In this document: piece after piece, positions 24,851 through 32,684 of the stretch | How positions within the stretch are numbered: the stretch's first letter is position 1 | Layout of the letters: each line of letters starts with the position of its first letter | Source of the DNA: Allorhodoferax sp032337135 | GTDB lineage: Bacteria > Pseudomonadota > Gammaproteobacteria > Burkholderiales > Burkholderiaceae_C | Direction: 5' to 3' | Length of the DNA: 64,000 nucleotides | Assembly (NCBI RefSeq): GCF_032337135.1 | Contig: NZ_JAVXZZ010000003.1 | Coordinates: forward strand, 62,001-126,000 | The notes under the pieces: model-generated | What the model was told of the DNA's origin: nothing | Databases searched by the model: none | The model's input: the letters and a program-made list of their open reading frames with translations, nothing else | Position numbers and translations under genes: made by a program

Positions 24851-25857
24851 CAGTGCTGCTCCCCGGCGTCATGCCGGCGCTGGTGCAGGGTCTCGCGCAG
24901 GGCATCGAGCCCCACTTTCCATTCGAGGGTGCGGGTGCGACCCTGGGTAGACTGCGATTGGTCGCAGGCGCTGATGCACTGACCGCACTGCACGCAGGAG
25001 AACATCATGCGCTTGATGTTGCGCGGGTTCAGGCGCATCGGGCAGGCGCTGTCACAGGCCGAGCCACGCGGCAGGTCGCATTGCTTGCATTCACGGGCCC
25101 GGTCGCGCGAGAACGCGACCACCATGGCGCGCGGATTGGCCATCCAGGCCACGCTTTGGAAGTAACCCACGGCGCAGCCGAACCGACAGAAAAGGTGCCG
25201 TGCCAGCGTGAATTCCAGTGTGAAGATGGTCGTTGCGGCGACCAGAAAGCGGGTCTGGTTGGCGGTCAGGGAGCCGTCGACCAGGTTGCCCCACACCTCT
25301 GCCGGCGGCAACAGGTAGGTCAGCAAGGTGATGGCCCATGCAAAGCCCATCAGCACGCACGCCAGGGCAAACACCGGCCAGTAGTGCGAGCTGGACTGTA
25401 CGCCAGCGCGCGCGGTCGGGCTGCTGTCCCACAGGCTGAACTTGCCGCTGGCCTTGTGCATCAGGCGGTTGAGGCTTTCCACCACCGAAAAGTGCGGGCA
25501 CAGCCAGCCGCAATACAGGCGCCCCCATCGGTAGGCGATGGTCAAAAAGGTGCCGATCAGCAGCACCACGGGAACAATGGCGCGCAGCGTGATGGCCAGA
25601 CTCACCTCGGCCCCGGTCATGCGGCCCGCCATGAATTCATCGATGCCCAGGCTCCAGCGCATGCCCAGGAACCAGAGCTGGGTTTCGTTGAGGTCAAAGC
25701 GCAGCAGATTCAGTGCCGGGGCCAGCAGGAACAGCAGGAAGAAGCCGGTCTGTGTGCAGCGGCGCCAGAACTGCAGCGTCGCGCCGTCAGCCGCTGCCGA
25801 GGACTGCGAGCTGGCCAAGGCGATTGGCTTGGCCAGTGCCATGTGTTCAGGGCGCAT
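24850..25857 (-). CDS. NapH/NosR-like 4Fe-4S membrane protein in the nor operon
   Basis: This 335-residue protein has about five membrane segments. The CGWLCPHFSVVE motif near residue 116 is the NapH/NosR/CcoG-type signature, and RHLFCRFGCAVGYFQS gives a second cysteine pair. The C-terminal part has two clusters, CKQCDLPRGSACDSACP and CVQCGQCISACDQS, for 4Fe-4S centres. It overlaps norQ by 11 bases upstream and norD by one base downstream, so it belongs to the operon. It may pass electrons from quinol or ferredoxin to NO reductase or to its maturation; this is inference, since NorCB normally takes electrons from cytochrome c. A CcoG-like oxidase-assembly role is the main alternative. Confidence 0.82.
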   Translation of the reverse strand: MRPEHMALAKPIALASSQSSAAADGATLQFWRRCTQTGFFLLFLLAPALNLLRFDLNETQLWFLGMRWSLGIDEFMAGRMTGAEVSLAITLRAIVPVVLLIGTFLTIAYRWGRLYCGWLCPHFSVVESLNRLMHKASGKFSLWDSSPTARAGVQSSSHYWPVFALACVLMGFAWAITLLTYLLPPAEVWGNLVDGSLTANQTRFLVAATTIFTLEFTLARHLFCRFGCAVGYFQSVAWMANPRAMVVAFSRDRARECKQCDLPRGSACDSACPMRLNPRNIKRMMFSCVQCGQCISACDQSQSTQGRTRTLEWKVGLDALRETLHQRRHDAGEQH

Positions 25858-26641
25858 CGCCCACCAGGGCGCGTACCACTTCGGCCAGGGCCATGGCCGT
25901 GGGGGCGTCGTCGGTCAGTGCGTCGATGATGGCGGCGCGGCAGGCGCCAGCCAGCGGAACCCCGGATGCGACCAGGCGGCCCGCCGACACCAGCAAGCGC
26001 GTGCTGACCGTTTCCTCCAGGTCGTACTCGGTGAGCTTGCGCAAGGCCTGGGCCAGCTGTACCAGCTGCTGTGCATGGGCGGCACTGACACCGGTCTCGC
26101 GTTGCACGATGCCGGTTTCCACTTCAGGCTGCGGGTAGCCCATGCTCAGCGCGACAAAGCGCTGGCGGGTGCTGGGCTTGAGGCCCTTGAGCAGGTTCTG
26201 GTAACCGGGGTTGTAGGAAATGACCAGCATGAATTCTGCTGGGGCCACGAGCTCTTCACCGGTGCGCTCTATCGGTAGAACGCGCCGGTCATCAGCCAAT
26301 GGATGGAGAACGACGGTGGTGTCCTTGCGGGCTTCCACCACCTCGTCCAGATAACAGATGGCGCCGCTGCGCACGGCGCGGGCCAGGGGACCGTCCGACC
26401 AGACAGTGCTGCCATCGCCGATCAGGAAGCGCCCGACCAGGTCGGAGGCGCTCAGATCGTCATGGCAGGACACCGTGATCAGTGGACGCCCCAGGCGCGC
26501 GGCCATGTGCTCGACAAACCGCGTTTTGCCGCAACCTGTCGGGCCCTTGATGAGCAGAGGCAGCTGCTGCTTCCAGGCATGTTCGAACAGCATGCACTCG
26601 TCGCCTTGCGGCGCGTAGAAGGGAACAGCGGGCTCGGTCAT
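25847..26641 (-). CDS. norQ: Nitric oxide reductase activation ATPase NorQ
   Basis: This 264-residue MoxR/CbbQ-type AAA-plus ATPase has a Walker A at GPTGCGKTRFVEHM near residue 33 and a Walker B in AICYLDEVVEARKDT. Also present are SASDLVGRFLIGDG, typical of CbbQ/NorQ, and the sensor region ISYNPGYQNLLKGLKPSTRQRF. It acts with NorD to activate NorCB in the cytoplasm. The ATG at 26641 starts at MTEPAVPFY; a 45-codon extension upstream runs into norB in another frame and was rejected. It follows norB by 49 bases. Confidence 0.95.
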   Translation of the reverse strand: MTEPAVPFYAPQGDECMLFEHAWKQQLPLLIKGPTGCGKTRFVEHMAARLGRPLITVSCHDDLSASDLVGRFLIGDGSTVWSDGPLARAVRSGAICYLDEVVEARKDTTVVLHPLADDRRVLPIERTGEELVAPAEFMLVISYNPGYQNLLKGLKPSTRQRFVALSMGYPQPEVETGIVQRETGVSAAHAQQLVQLAQALRKLTEYDLEETVSTRLLVSAGRLVASGVPLAGACRAAIIDALTDDAPTAMALAEVVRALVGDAP

Positions 26642-26690
26642 GGGGCTCTTTCGGGTTGCGGTACGGGTTGGTCGATGGCGTGGGTGCGTA

Positions 26691-28088
26691 TCAGGCGGCC
26701 TGTTCGTCGGCACCGGGGCCGGCGAAGAAGCTCCACAGGTGGGCCACCAAGCCAGCCAGGAAGCCAACACCACCACCCAGACGGATCCAGTAGAAGAAGT
26801 TCAGCTGGTCCTGGGTGGCCATGAAGGACATGGCGTTTTCGGTCGGGATGCGTTGCAGCCAGACCTGCAGGATGCCGGCGCCGGTCAGGGCCAGCACCAT
26901 CACGCCCATGGACAGGGTCATGAGCCAGAAGCCCCACATCTCGATGTTCTGGGCACGGCGGTTGTTGGCCTCACGGCCACGCAGCATGGGCATGGCATAA
27001 CTGATCAGGGCCAGCACCACCATCACGTAGGCACCATAGAAGGCCAGGTGACCGTGGGCGGCGGTGACTTGCGTACCGTGGGTGTAGTAGTTCACAGCGC
27101 TCAGGGTGTGGATGAAGCCCCACAGACCGGCACCGAGGAAGCCCATGACGGAGCAGCCCACGGCCCACAGCATGGCGGCCTGGTTGGGGTGTTCACGGCG
27201 GCGACGCTGCACCATGTTGAAGGCAAACATGGTCATGGCGAAGAAGGGGATGGGTTCCATGGCGGAGAAGATCGAGCCGATCCACTTCCAGTACTCGGGG
27301 GTTCCGATGAAGTAGAAATGGTGGCCGGTACCCAGGATGCCGGTAACCAGCGCCAGGGCGATGATCACGTACAACCACTTGTCGATCACTTCACGGTCCA
27401 CACCGGTGGTCTTGACCAGCACGAAGGCCAGCAGCGAGCCCAGGATCAGTTCCCAGGTACCTTCCACCCACAGGTGCACCACGAACCACCAGTACATCTT
27501 GTCGCGCACCAGGTTGGAGGGGTTGACGAAGCTGAACAGGAACATCACGGCCAAGCCCCACAGGCCCAGCAGCAGCACCAGGGCGATGCTGGTCTTGCGG
27601 CCCTTGAGCACGGTCATGGTGATGTTGAACAGGAAGGCCAGGGCCACCACCACGATACCCACTTTGGTGGGCAGGGGTTGCTCCAGGAATTCGCGTCCCA
27701 TGGTCATCAGCAGGTCGTTGCCGGTCAGCTCAGCGAGCTTGGCGTAGGGCACGGTCAGGTAGCCCACGATGGTCAGCGCGCCGGCCACCAGGAAGATCCA
27801 GAACAGGGCCAGGGCCAGCTTGGGGCTGTACAGCTCGGTTTCCGCTTCTTCGGGAATCAGGTAGTAGGCTGCGCCCATGAAGCCGAACAGCAGCCACACG
27901 ATCAGCAGGTTGGTGTGGACCATGCGGGCCTGGTTGAAGTACACGAAGGGGGTGCCGAAGTCACCGATGATGTACTGCAGACCGAGCGTCAGGCCAAAGA
28001 CGATCTGGCCGGTAAACAGCGCCAGTGCGGCTATGAAGTAGTACTTCGCCACCGACTGGGATTGGTATTTGAGGGTTAGTGCTTGCAT
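26691..28088 (-). CDS. norB: Nitric oxide reductase catalytic subunit NorB (cNOR)
   Basis: This 465-residue membrane protein with 12 segments reduces NO to N2O at a haem b3/non-haem iron site. Ligand histidines are visible in ARMVHTNLLIVW, WFVVHLWVEGTWE and GTGHHFYFIGTPEYW, with the catalytic-site glutamates in VEGTWE. A later HLAFYGAYVMVVLAL and the final helix HLWSFFAG fit the family. There is no N-terminal quinol-oxidising extension, so it is the cytochrome-c-linked type that works with NorC. GAAGGAAA precedes the ATG. It follows norC by 35 bases. Confidence 0.97.
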   Translation of the reverse strand: MQALTLKYQSQSVAKYYFIAALALFTGQIVFGLTLGLQYIIGDFGTPFVYFNQARMVHTNLLIVWLLFGFMGAAYYLIPEEAETELYSPKLALALFWIFLVAGALTIVGYLTVPYAKLAELTGNDLLMTMGREFLEQPLPTKVGIVVVALAFLFNITMTVLKGRKTSIALVLLLGLWGLAVMFLFSFVNPSNLVRDKMYWWFVVHLWVEGTWELILGSLLAFVLVKTTGVDREVIDKWLYVIIALALVTGILGTGHHFYFIGTPEYWKWIGSIFSAMEPIPFFAMTMFAFNMVQRRRREHPNQAAMLWAVGCSVMGFLGAGLWGFIHTLSAVNYYTHGTQVTAAHGHLAFYGAYVMVVLALISYAMPMLRGREANNRRAQNIEMWGFWLMTLSMGVMVLALTGAGILQVWLQRIPTENAMSFMATQDQLNFFYWIRLGGGVGFLAGLVAHLWSFFAGPGADEQAA

Positions 28089-28123
28089 TTTGCGTTTCCT
28101 TCTCGTTCAGGTTGCCTCAACGA

Positions 28124-28561
28124 TCAGCCTTCGATGTTCGGTGGCCACTTTTCAGTGTTGATGTTGCCGGTCCATTTCAGGAATTCGACCAGGTCATTGA
28201 GCTGCTCTTCCGTGAGGTTGAACTGCGGCATCTGGCGACGGCCCGGGGTGCCCGAGGGTTGCGAGGCCATCCAGGCCTTGATGAAGTCCGGGCCACGGCG
28301 CTTGTACACATTGCCCAGCTCGGGGGCAAAGTAGGCGCCTTCGCCCAGCAGGGTGTGGCAGCCGATGCAGTTGCGCGTTTCCCAGATGTGCTTGCCGCGT
28401 ACCACGGCCGGTGTGATTTCCTGCGCGTTGGAACGCTGGGGAATCTTCTTCTCGGTATCAAAAATCAGACCCGCAAACACCAATATGAAGAAAACGGTTC
28501 CTCCATAAAACATATTGCGGGCCATTTGCTTAGTGAATCCGCTGCTTTTGACCTGATTCAT
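28124..28561 (-). CDS. norC: Nitric oxide reductase cytochrome c subunit NorC
   Basis: This 145-residue membrane-anchored c-type cytochrome passes electrons to NorB. One N-terminal segment (residues 19-35) is followed by the haem site CIGCH at 65-69 and the axial Met in RRQMPQFNLTEEQ near residue 112. Conserved GEGAYFAPELGNV is typical of NorC. The ATG at 28561 has AGGAG 10 bases upstream. It is the first gene of the norCBQ-D-dnr unit, with a Dnr-like site centred 65 bases upstream. Confidence 0.97.
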   Translation of the reverse strand: MNQVKSSGFTKQMARNMFYGGTVFFILVFAGLIFDTEKKIPQRSNAQEITPAVVRGKHIWETRNCIGCHTLLGEGAYFAPELGNVYKRRGPDFIKAWMASQPSGTPGRRQMPQFNLTEEQLNDLVEFLKWTGNINTEKWPPNIEG

Positions 28562-28619
28562 GTGTTGAACTCCTAAAAAATGGGCCTCGCAAGGGTAGGG
28601 TTTAGGTGCGCGGGAGTCC

Positions 28620-28633
28620 TTAATACGGGTCAA
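28620..28633 (-). promoter_or_regulatory. Dnr/FNR-like site upstream of norC
   Basis: On the minus strand, TTGAC-CCGT-ATTAA matches TTGAT-N4-ATCAA at eight of ten positions. It is centred about 65 bases before the norC ATG. A -41.5 placement would give a start near 28585 and a leader of about 24 bases; TACCCT at 28593-28598 could be the -10 element. Confidence 0.6.
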
Positions 28634-28649
28634 GAATGGGAAGAGCTGG

Positions 28650-28689
28650 AAGAAAACAAGCCGCCGGTGCGAGGGCACGGGCGGCTTGT
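28650..28689 (-). terminator. Intrinsic terminator after mobB
   Basis: On the minus strand ACAAGCCGCC pairs perfectly with GGCGGCTTGT (10 bp, 14-base loop), followed by TTTTCTT. It lies 26 bases after the mobB stop and shields the norC promoter from read-through. Confidence 0.8.
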
Positions 28690-28714
28690 GGGCAGGGGTT
28701 CGGCGGGCGATGGC

Positions 28715-29215
28715 CTAGCGCAAGACCGCCCTTTTCTGAACGAAGTCGGCAATCGCTTCGACCTGGTCGAGCGCAATCTGGGTCAGCGCATCGCCGCCAG
28801 GTACCGGCGCATCACAGGCAAAGCCGATGATTCCCGGCCACACGGGATGCAAGGGTGCGCGTCCTTCGCTGGCACGCCAGATCTCCAGCTTGGGAAATTC
28901 CCCGCCCTTGAACCCTTCGACCAGCACCAGATCGCAGTTCTGGATGCGGTCGATCAAATAGTCAAGGTCGGGCTCTTCGGCGCCGCGCAATTCGTGCATC
29001 AGCGCCCAGCGCTCCAGGCCCAGCAGCAGCACTTCCTGGCAGCCGGCTTCACGCAGGCGGTAGGAATCCTTGCCAGGGCGGTCGATCTCGATCGCCTTGT
29101 GGCTGTGCTTGATGAGCGACACCACCAAGCCCCGTGCCGTGAGCACGGGGATCAGTTTCTCCAGCAGGGTGGTCTTGCCCATGCCGGACGAGCCGGCAAT
29201 GCCAAAAACACGCAC
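28715..29215 (-). CDS. mobB: Molybdopterin-guanine dinucleotide biosynthesis adaptor MobB
   Basis: This 166-residue P-loop GTPase-like protein has its Walker A at GSSGMGKTTLLEKLI near residue 8, a Walker-B-like LVLVEGFKGGEFPKLEI, and a conserved LIKHSHKAIEIDRPGKDS. It helps MobA attach GMP to molybdopterin for enzymes such as nitrate reductase, which fits a denitrifier although no nitrate reductase gene is visible here. It follows the thiolase gene by 9 bases on the same strand and is closed by a strong terminator. Confidence 0.93.
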   Translation of the reverse strand: MRVFGIAGSSGMGKTTLLEKLIPVLTARGLVVSLIKHSHKAIEIDRPGKDSYRLREAGCQEVLLLGLERWALMHELRGAEEPDLDYLIDRIQNCDLVLVEGFKGGEFPKLEIWRASEGRAPLHPVWPGIIGFACDAPVPGGDALTQIALDQVEAIADFVQKRAVLR

Positions 29216-29224
29216 GGGGTGGGA

Positions 29225-30409
29225 TCAGATGCGCTCGAAGATGGCGGCAATACCCTGGCCGCCGCCGATGCACATGGTCACCAGCGCGTAGCGCCCCTGG
29301 ATGCGCTGCAGCTCGTGCAGGGCTTTCACGGTGATGACTGCGCCGGTGGCACCGATGGGGTGACCGAGCGAAATGCCGGAGCCGTTGGGGTTGACCTTGG
29401 CCGGATCCAGGCCCAGGTCCTTGGTCACGGCGCAGGCTTGGGCGGCGAAGGCTTCATTGGCTTCGATCACGTCCAGGTCGTTCACGGTCAGGCCAGCCTT
29501 CTTCAGGGCCAGCTGGGTCGCGGGCACAGGGCCGATACCCATGTACTTGGGGTCCACACCGGCGTGGGCGTAGGCCACCAGACGGGCCAGGGGCTTCAAG
29601 CCACGGGCTTCGGCGGTCTTGGCTTCCATCATCACCACGGCAGCAGCAGCGTCGTTGATGCCGGAGGCGTTACCGGCCGTCACGGTACCGTTTTCCTTGA
29701 TGAACACGGGCTTGAGCTTGGCCATGTCCTCCAGGGTGGCGTTGGCACGGAAGTGTTCGTCGGTGGTGTAGGCCACGTCGCCCTTCTTGCTCTTGAGCAT
29801 CACGGGCACGATCTGGTCCTTGAAGTAGCCCGCTTCCGTGGCGCGCTGGGCGCGGTTCTGGCTCTCCACGGCCAGCTTGTCCTGCTCTTCGCGGCTGATG
29901 CCCCACTTGGCGGCAATGTTCTCGGCTGTCACACCCATGTGGATGGTGTGGAAGGGGTCGTGCAGCGCGCCGATCATCATGTCCACCATCTTGGTGTCAC
30001 CCATGCGGGCACCCCAGCGCATGTTCAGGGACGCGAAGGGGGCGCGGCTCATGTTCTCGGCACCACCGCCGATGGCCACATCGGCGTCACCCAGCAGGAT
30101 GCTCTGGCTGGCCGAGATGATGGCCTGCAGGCCCGAGCCACACAGGCGGTTCACGTTGAAGGCGGGCGTGCCCTCGGCGCAGCCACCGTTGATGGCGGCC
30201 ACGCGGCTCAGGTACATGTCCTTGGGCTCGGTGTTCACCACATGGCCGAACACCACGTGGCCTACGTCCTTGCCTTCGGTGTTGGCGCGTGCCAGCGATT
30301 CCTTGACGACGATGGTACCCAGTTCGGTGGGGGGGGTGTCCTTGAGGCTTCCGCCAAAGGTACCAATGGCAGTGCGCACGGCGCTGACGACAACGACTTC
30401 ACGGGACAT
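29225..30409 (-). CDS. Acetyl-CoA C-acetyltransferase (thiolase)
   Basis: This 394-residue biosynthetic-type thiolase condenses two acetyl-CoA to acetoacetyl-CoA, or runs in reverse. The nucleophilic Cys is in NVNRLCGSGLQA near residue 89, the His in SLGHPIGATGA near residue 350, and the second catalytic Cys in MCIGGGQG near residue 380. In Comamonadaceae such enzymes serve poly-hydroxybutyrate synthesis or ketone-body use; no phaB or phaC is adjacent, so the pathway is open. AGGAG lies 9 bases ahead of the ATG. It is upstream of and probably co-transcribed with mobB. Confidence 0.93.
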   Translation of the reverse strand: MSREVVVVSAVRTAIGTFGGSLKDTPPTELGTIVVKESLARANTEGKDVGHVVFGHVVNTEPKDMYLSRVAAINGGCAEGTPAFNVNRLCGSGLQAIISASQSILLGDADVAIGGGAENMSRAPFASLNMRWGARMGDTKMVDMMIGALHDPFHTIHMGVTAENIAAKWGISREEQDKLAVESQNRAQRATEAGYFKDQIVPVMLKSKKGDVAYTTDEHFRANATLEDMAKLKPVFIKENGTVTAGNASGINDAAAAVVMMEAKTAEARGLKPLARLVAYAHAGVDPKYMGIGPVPATQLALKKAGLTVNDLDVIEANEAFAAQACAVTKDLGLDPAKVNPNGSGISLGHPIGATGAVITVKALHELQRIQGRYALVTMCIGGGQGIAAIFERI

Positions 30410-30611
30410 GATTAACTCCTGTTGTTCCAAATAGGGCGGGAAAGGGCGAAACGTCAATTTTGCATGAACTCATCACGCAGGCGATGCGTAGTGTTGCGTA
30501 CCTGTTGGACACTTGACGTGCGGCCATCGGGCATCTGCAAAGGCACCAACTGTCCGGAAAACCGCTCCATTACCGGTTTGCGCAGGAACGGCCTGCCGCT
30601 GACAATGCGGC

Positions 30612-31265
30612 ATGGCCGCACCCATGCTCCCGACCCTTCTGCGCAGCGTTGCACCCTGGCTGCTGGTGGCCCTGTGCACGCTTGCCGGGGCTCAGTCGGC
30701 GCCCACCCCCAAGAAGACCCCGTCGGCGCTGCCCAACCGCATGCTGACCGTGGAGCTGCGCGTTGGCACCGAGTCCACCGAAAGCTCCACCAGCCAGCAA
30801 TGGGGAACCAGGGCAGTGGCCGATGAAGAGTGGCAGAAGCTCAGCGTGGCCAATGGCGAGAAAGCCCGCTTCGAATTTGCACAGGCCCAGGCCTGGGCTT
30901 GGACCCACACCGCCGTGCGCGGCAACGGCCCGGGCAGTGTCGATGGTGTGGGCCAGTCCCTGCAGTGGACACAGGATCTGCGCACCATGGAGTGCGAAGT
31001 GCGCTGGCCCGGCGGCAACAAGCCGGCGCGCGTGGACGTGGCGCTGCAGGTGGCCGAGAGCGGCAGGGGCCTGGTCGACGGCGTTCTGCCCCAGCCGCGT
31101 TCCAGCAAGGTGCAGACGGTCGTCCTGGCCCCCCTGGGTCAATGGGTCACCCTGGCCCGTTCCGGACCACGGCCGGCCATGCAGGCCGACGGTGCCTACA
31201 GCAGCCGCAGTGCCGAGGTGGCGGAAGTCCGCCTGCTGCAAATACGGGTGCTGGTGCCTGACTGA
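30612..31265 (+). CDS. Secreted hypothetical protein
   Basis: This 217-residue protein has an N-terminal signal peptide (MLPTLLRSVAPWLLVALCTLAGA, cut near residue 27). The mature part starts with a proline-rich linker, then TVELRVGTESTE and a mixed beta region with many Trp and Gln residues (QAQAWAWTHTAV, QSLQWTQDLRTMECEVRWPGG). No domain was recognised and there is no membrane anchor. It stands alone on the plus strand between two minus-strand genes. The first ATG is at 30612; a second at 30624 also keeps the signal peptide whole. Confidence 0.72.
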   Translation: MAAPMLPTLLRSVAPWLLVALCTLAGAQSAPTPKKTPSALPNRMLTVELRVGTESTESSTSQQWGTRAVADEEWQKLSVANGEKARFEFAQAQAWAWTHTAVRGNGPGSVDGVGQSLQWTQDLRTMECEVRWPGGNKPARVDVALQVAESGRGLVDGVLPQPRSSKVQTVVLAPLGQWVTLARSGPRPAMQADGAYSSRSAEVAEVRLLQIRVLVPD

Positions 31266-31287
31266 ACCCCTGGGCACGGAGGCGGGT

Positions 31288-31842
31288 TCAGTGGCCCTCG
31301 CGTTGCTGCGATGCCAGCAGCGTCAATGTGGTGCTGGATTCCGACAGGCGCGCTGCCAGAATGCGCGCGATATTGCGGTAGATGTGGTGGGCAGCCTCGC
31401 TGTTGGCATCGATGGCCTGCTGCTCCAGCTGCAAGGCCACCGTTTCCTTGATGGCGGTCACCGATGCACTGCGGTTTTCATGCCGCACCAGTGCCATCTC
31501 GCCCACGCACTCGCCGGGCCCCAGCCGCGCCAGTTGCACGCGCTGGCCTGCATGCAACCGCGTTACCGATACCTCGCCTGCCAGCAGCACAAAGAAGTCC
31601 TGCCCCGCCTGGCCTTGCTCGAACAGGTTGTCCCAGGGGGCCAGGTGCACGCGGCGGGCACTGGCCAGCAGTTCTTCGAGCACCGGACGGGGCATGCCGG
31701 CAAACACGGGCACCTTTGCCGCAATCTTGTCCAGCAATGGGGCTTCCAGCCGGACCGGCGCCAGGCTGGGGTGGGTTGTGGCGGGCGCGTGCACCGGTGC
31801 GGGGGTTTCGCCACTGTCCGGGGGAATGATGCGGATGCCCAT
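31288..31842 (-). CDS. Cyclic-nucleotide-binding domain protein without DNA-binding domain
   Basis: This 184-residue protein has one cNMP-binding fold at about residues 40-150 (WDNLFEQGQAGQDFFVLLAGEVSVTR, LGPGECVGEMALVRHENRSASV). The C-terminal helix (HHIYRNIARILAARLSES) is followed by a short tail, with no helix-turn-helix, so it is not a CRP-type regulator itself. The first 35 residues are proline-rich. The ATG at 31842 lies 14 bases after the SDR stop; a longer in-frame reading only overlaps the SDR gene. It may bind cAMP or c-di-GMP as a regulatory subunit; the partner is unknown. Confidence 0.8.
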   Translation of the reverse strand: MGIRIIPPDSGETPAPVHAPATTHPSLAPVRLEAPLLDKIAAKVPVFAGMPRPVLEELLASARRVHLAPWDNLFEQGQAGQDFFVLLAGEVSVTRLHAGQRVQLARLGPGECVGEMALVRHENRSASVTAIKETVALQLEQQAIDANSEAAHHIYRNIARILAARLSESSTTLTLLASQQREGH

Positions 31843-31856
31843 GGCGGTCAGTGGTT

Positions 31857-32621
31857 TCAGTGGTCGCGGATGTCGGCCACGGGTTCGTTGCCGAAGTCCT
31901 TGCGCTCCAGGTAAGCCAGCACCCGCTGGGCGGCCTGGGTCGGGCTGCTGAGCTGGCCGTTGGCGTGCAGGTGGGCAAAACTGGCCTGGTCGGGAAAGCC
32001 TGCAGGGTCGGTACTGCGCAACTGCACCTGCATGTCGGTGTCGATGACACCCGGTGCCAGTGAACACACACGGGCCGGATTGGCGCTGTGGGCCTGGTCC
32101 AGCGCCAGACAGCGGGTGAAATGGTCCATCCCGGCCTTGGCGGCGCAGTAGGCAGCCTGCGAAGCCATGGCCCGGCGCCCCAGCCCCGAGGAAATGTTCA
32201 GTACGCGGCGTGTTGCGTGCCAGTTCGCGGTGGCCGCCAGAAAGGCACTGGTCAGCACCATGGGCGCTTCCAGACCGACGCGCAAGGCCTGGGCGGTGTC
32301 GCTGGCGCGGGCGCGCTCCAGCGGCACCAGGGGCGGGATCACGCCGGCGTTGTTGATCAGTGTGGCGCTGGAGAAGCCGCTGCCGTCCTGCCAATCGAGC
32401 CAGGCCTGCAGCGCCGCAGCGACGGCCTCCGGCTGGGCCAGATCGTGTTTCCACTGGATGAGCTCGGTGCCATGGGCCTTGGCCAGCATGTCGAGTTCGG
32501 GCGAAGTCTGGCGCGATATGCACAGCAGGGTGCCGCCACGCACCAGCAGTTCGCGGGCCATGGCCAATCCCATGCCGCGCGAGGCACCGGTGAGGATCGT
32601 GAGTGGTTTTGGGGTATTCAT
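31857..32621 (-). CDS. Short-chain dehydrogenase/reductase
   Basis: This 254-residue NAD(P)-dependent oxidoreductase of the classical SDR type has the nucleotide site TGASRGMGLAMA near residue 12, LINNAGVIPP near 85, catalytic Ser in LNISSGLGRR, and Tyr/Lys in YCAAK near residue 150. It lacks a recognised substrate-specific region; the early LTILTGASRGMG and lack of a peroxisomal-type tail resemble sepiapterin-reductase-like SDRs. Repeat copy 3 lies directly against its start codon, within the untranslated leader. Confidence 0.85.
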   Translation of the reverse strand: MNTPKPLTILTGASRGMGLAMARELLVRGGTLLCISRQTSPELDMLAKAHGTELIQWKHDLAQPEAVAAALQAWLDWQDGSGFSSATLINNAGVIPPLVPLERARASDTAQALRVGLEAPMVLTSAFLAATANWHATRRVLNISSGLGRRAMASQAAYCAAKAGMDHFTRCLALDQAHSANPARVCSLAPGVIDTDMQVQLRSTDPAGFPDQASFAHLHANGQLSSPTQAAQRVLAYLERKDFGNEPVADIRDH

Positions 32622-32623
32622 CG

Positions 32624-32669
32624 TTGCTATGGAAAAACTAGCGGTCTGCGCACATTCCACGCGGGCTAG
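32624..32669 (+). repeat. Dispersed palindromic repeat (copy 3)
   Basis: TTGCTATGGAAAAACTAGC, then GGTCTGCGCACATTCCACGC and GGGCTAG. It matches the family consensus closely and lies between the SDR start codon and the recJ stop. Confidence 0.75.
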
Positions 32670-32684
32670 GTGCCTAAAACAGTA

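Noticed and set aside
26640..28079. Long open frame of 479 codons on the plus strand across norB
   Set aside because: It is antisense to norB with very high His, Gly and Gln content and no recognisable domain; norB is certain on the other strand.
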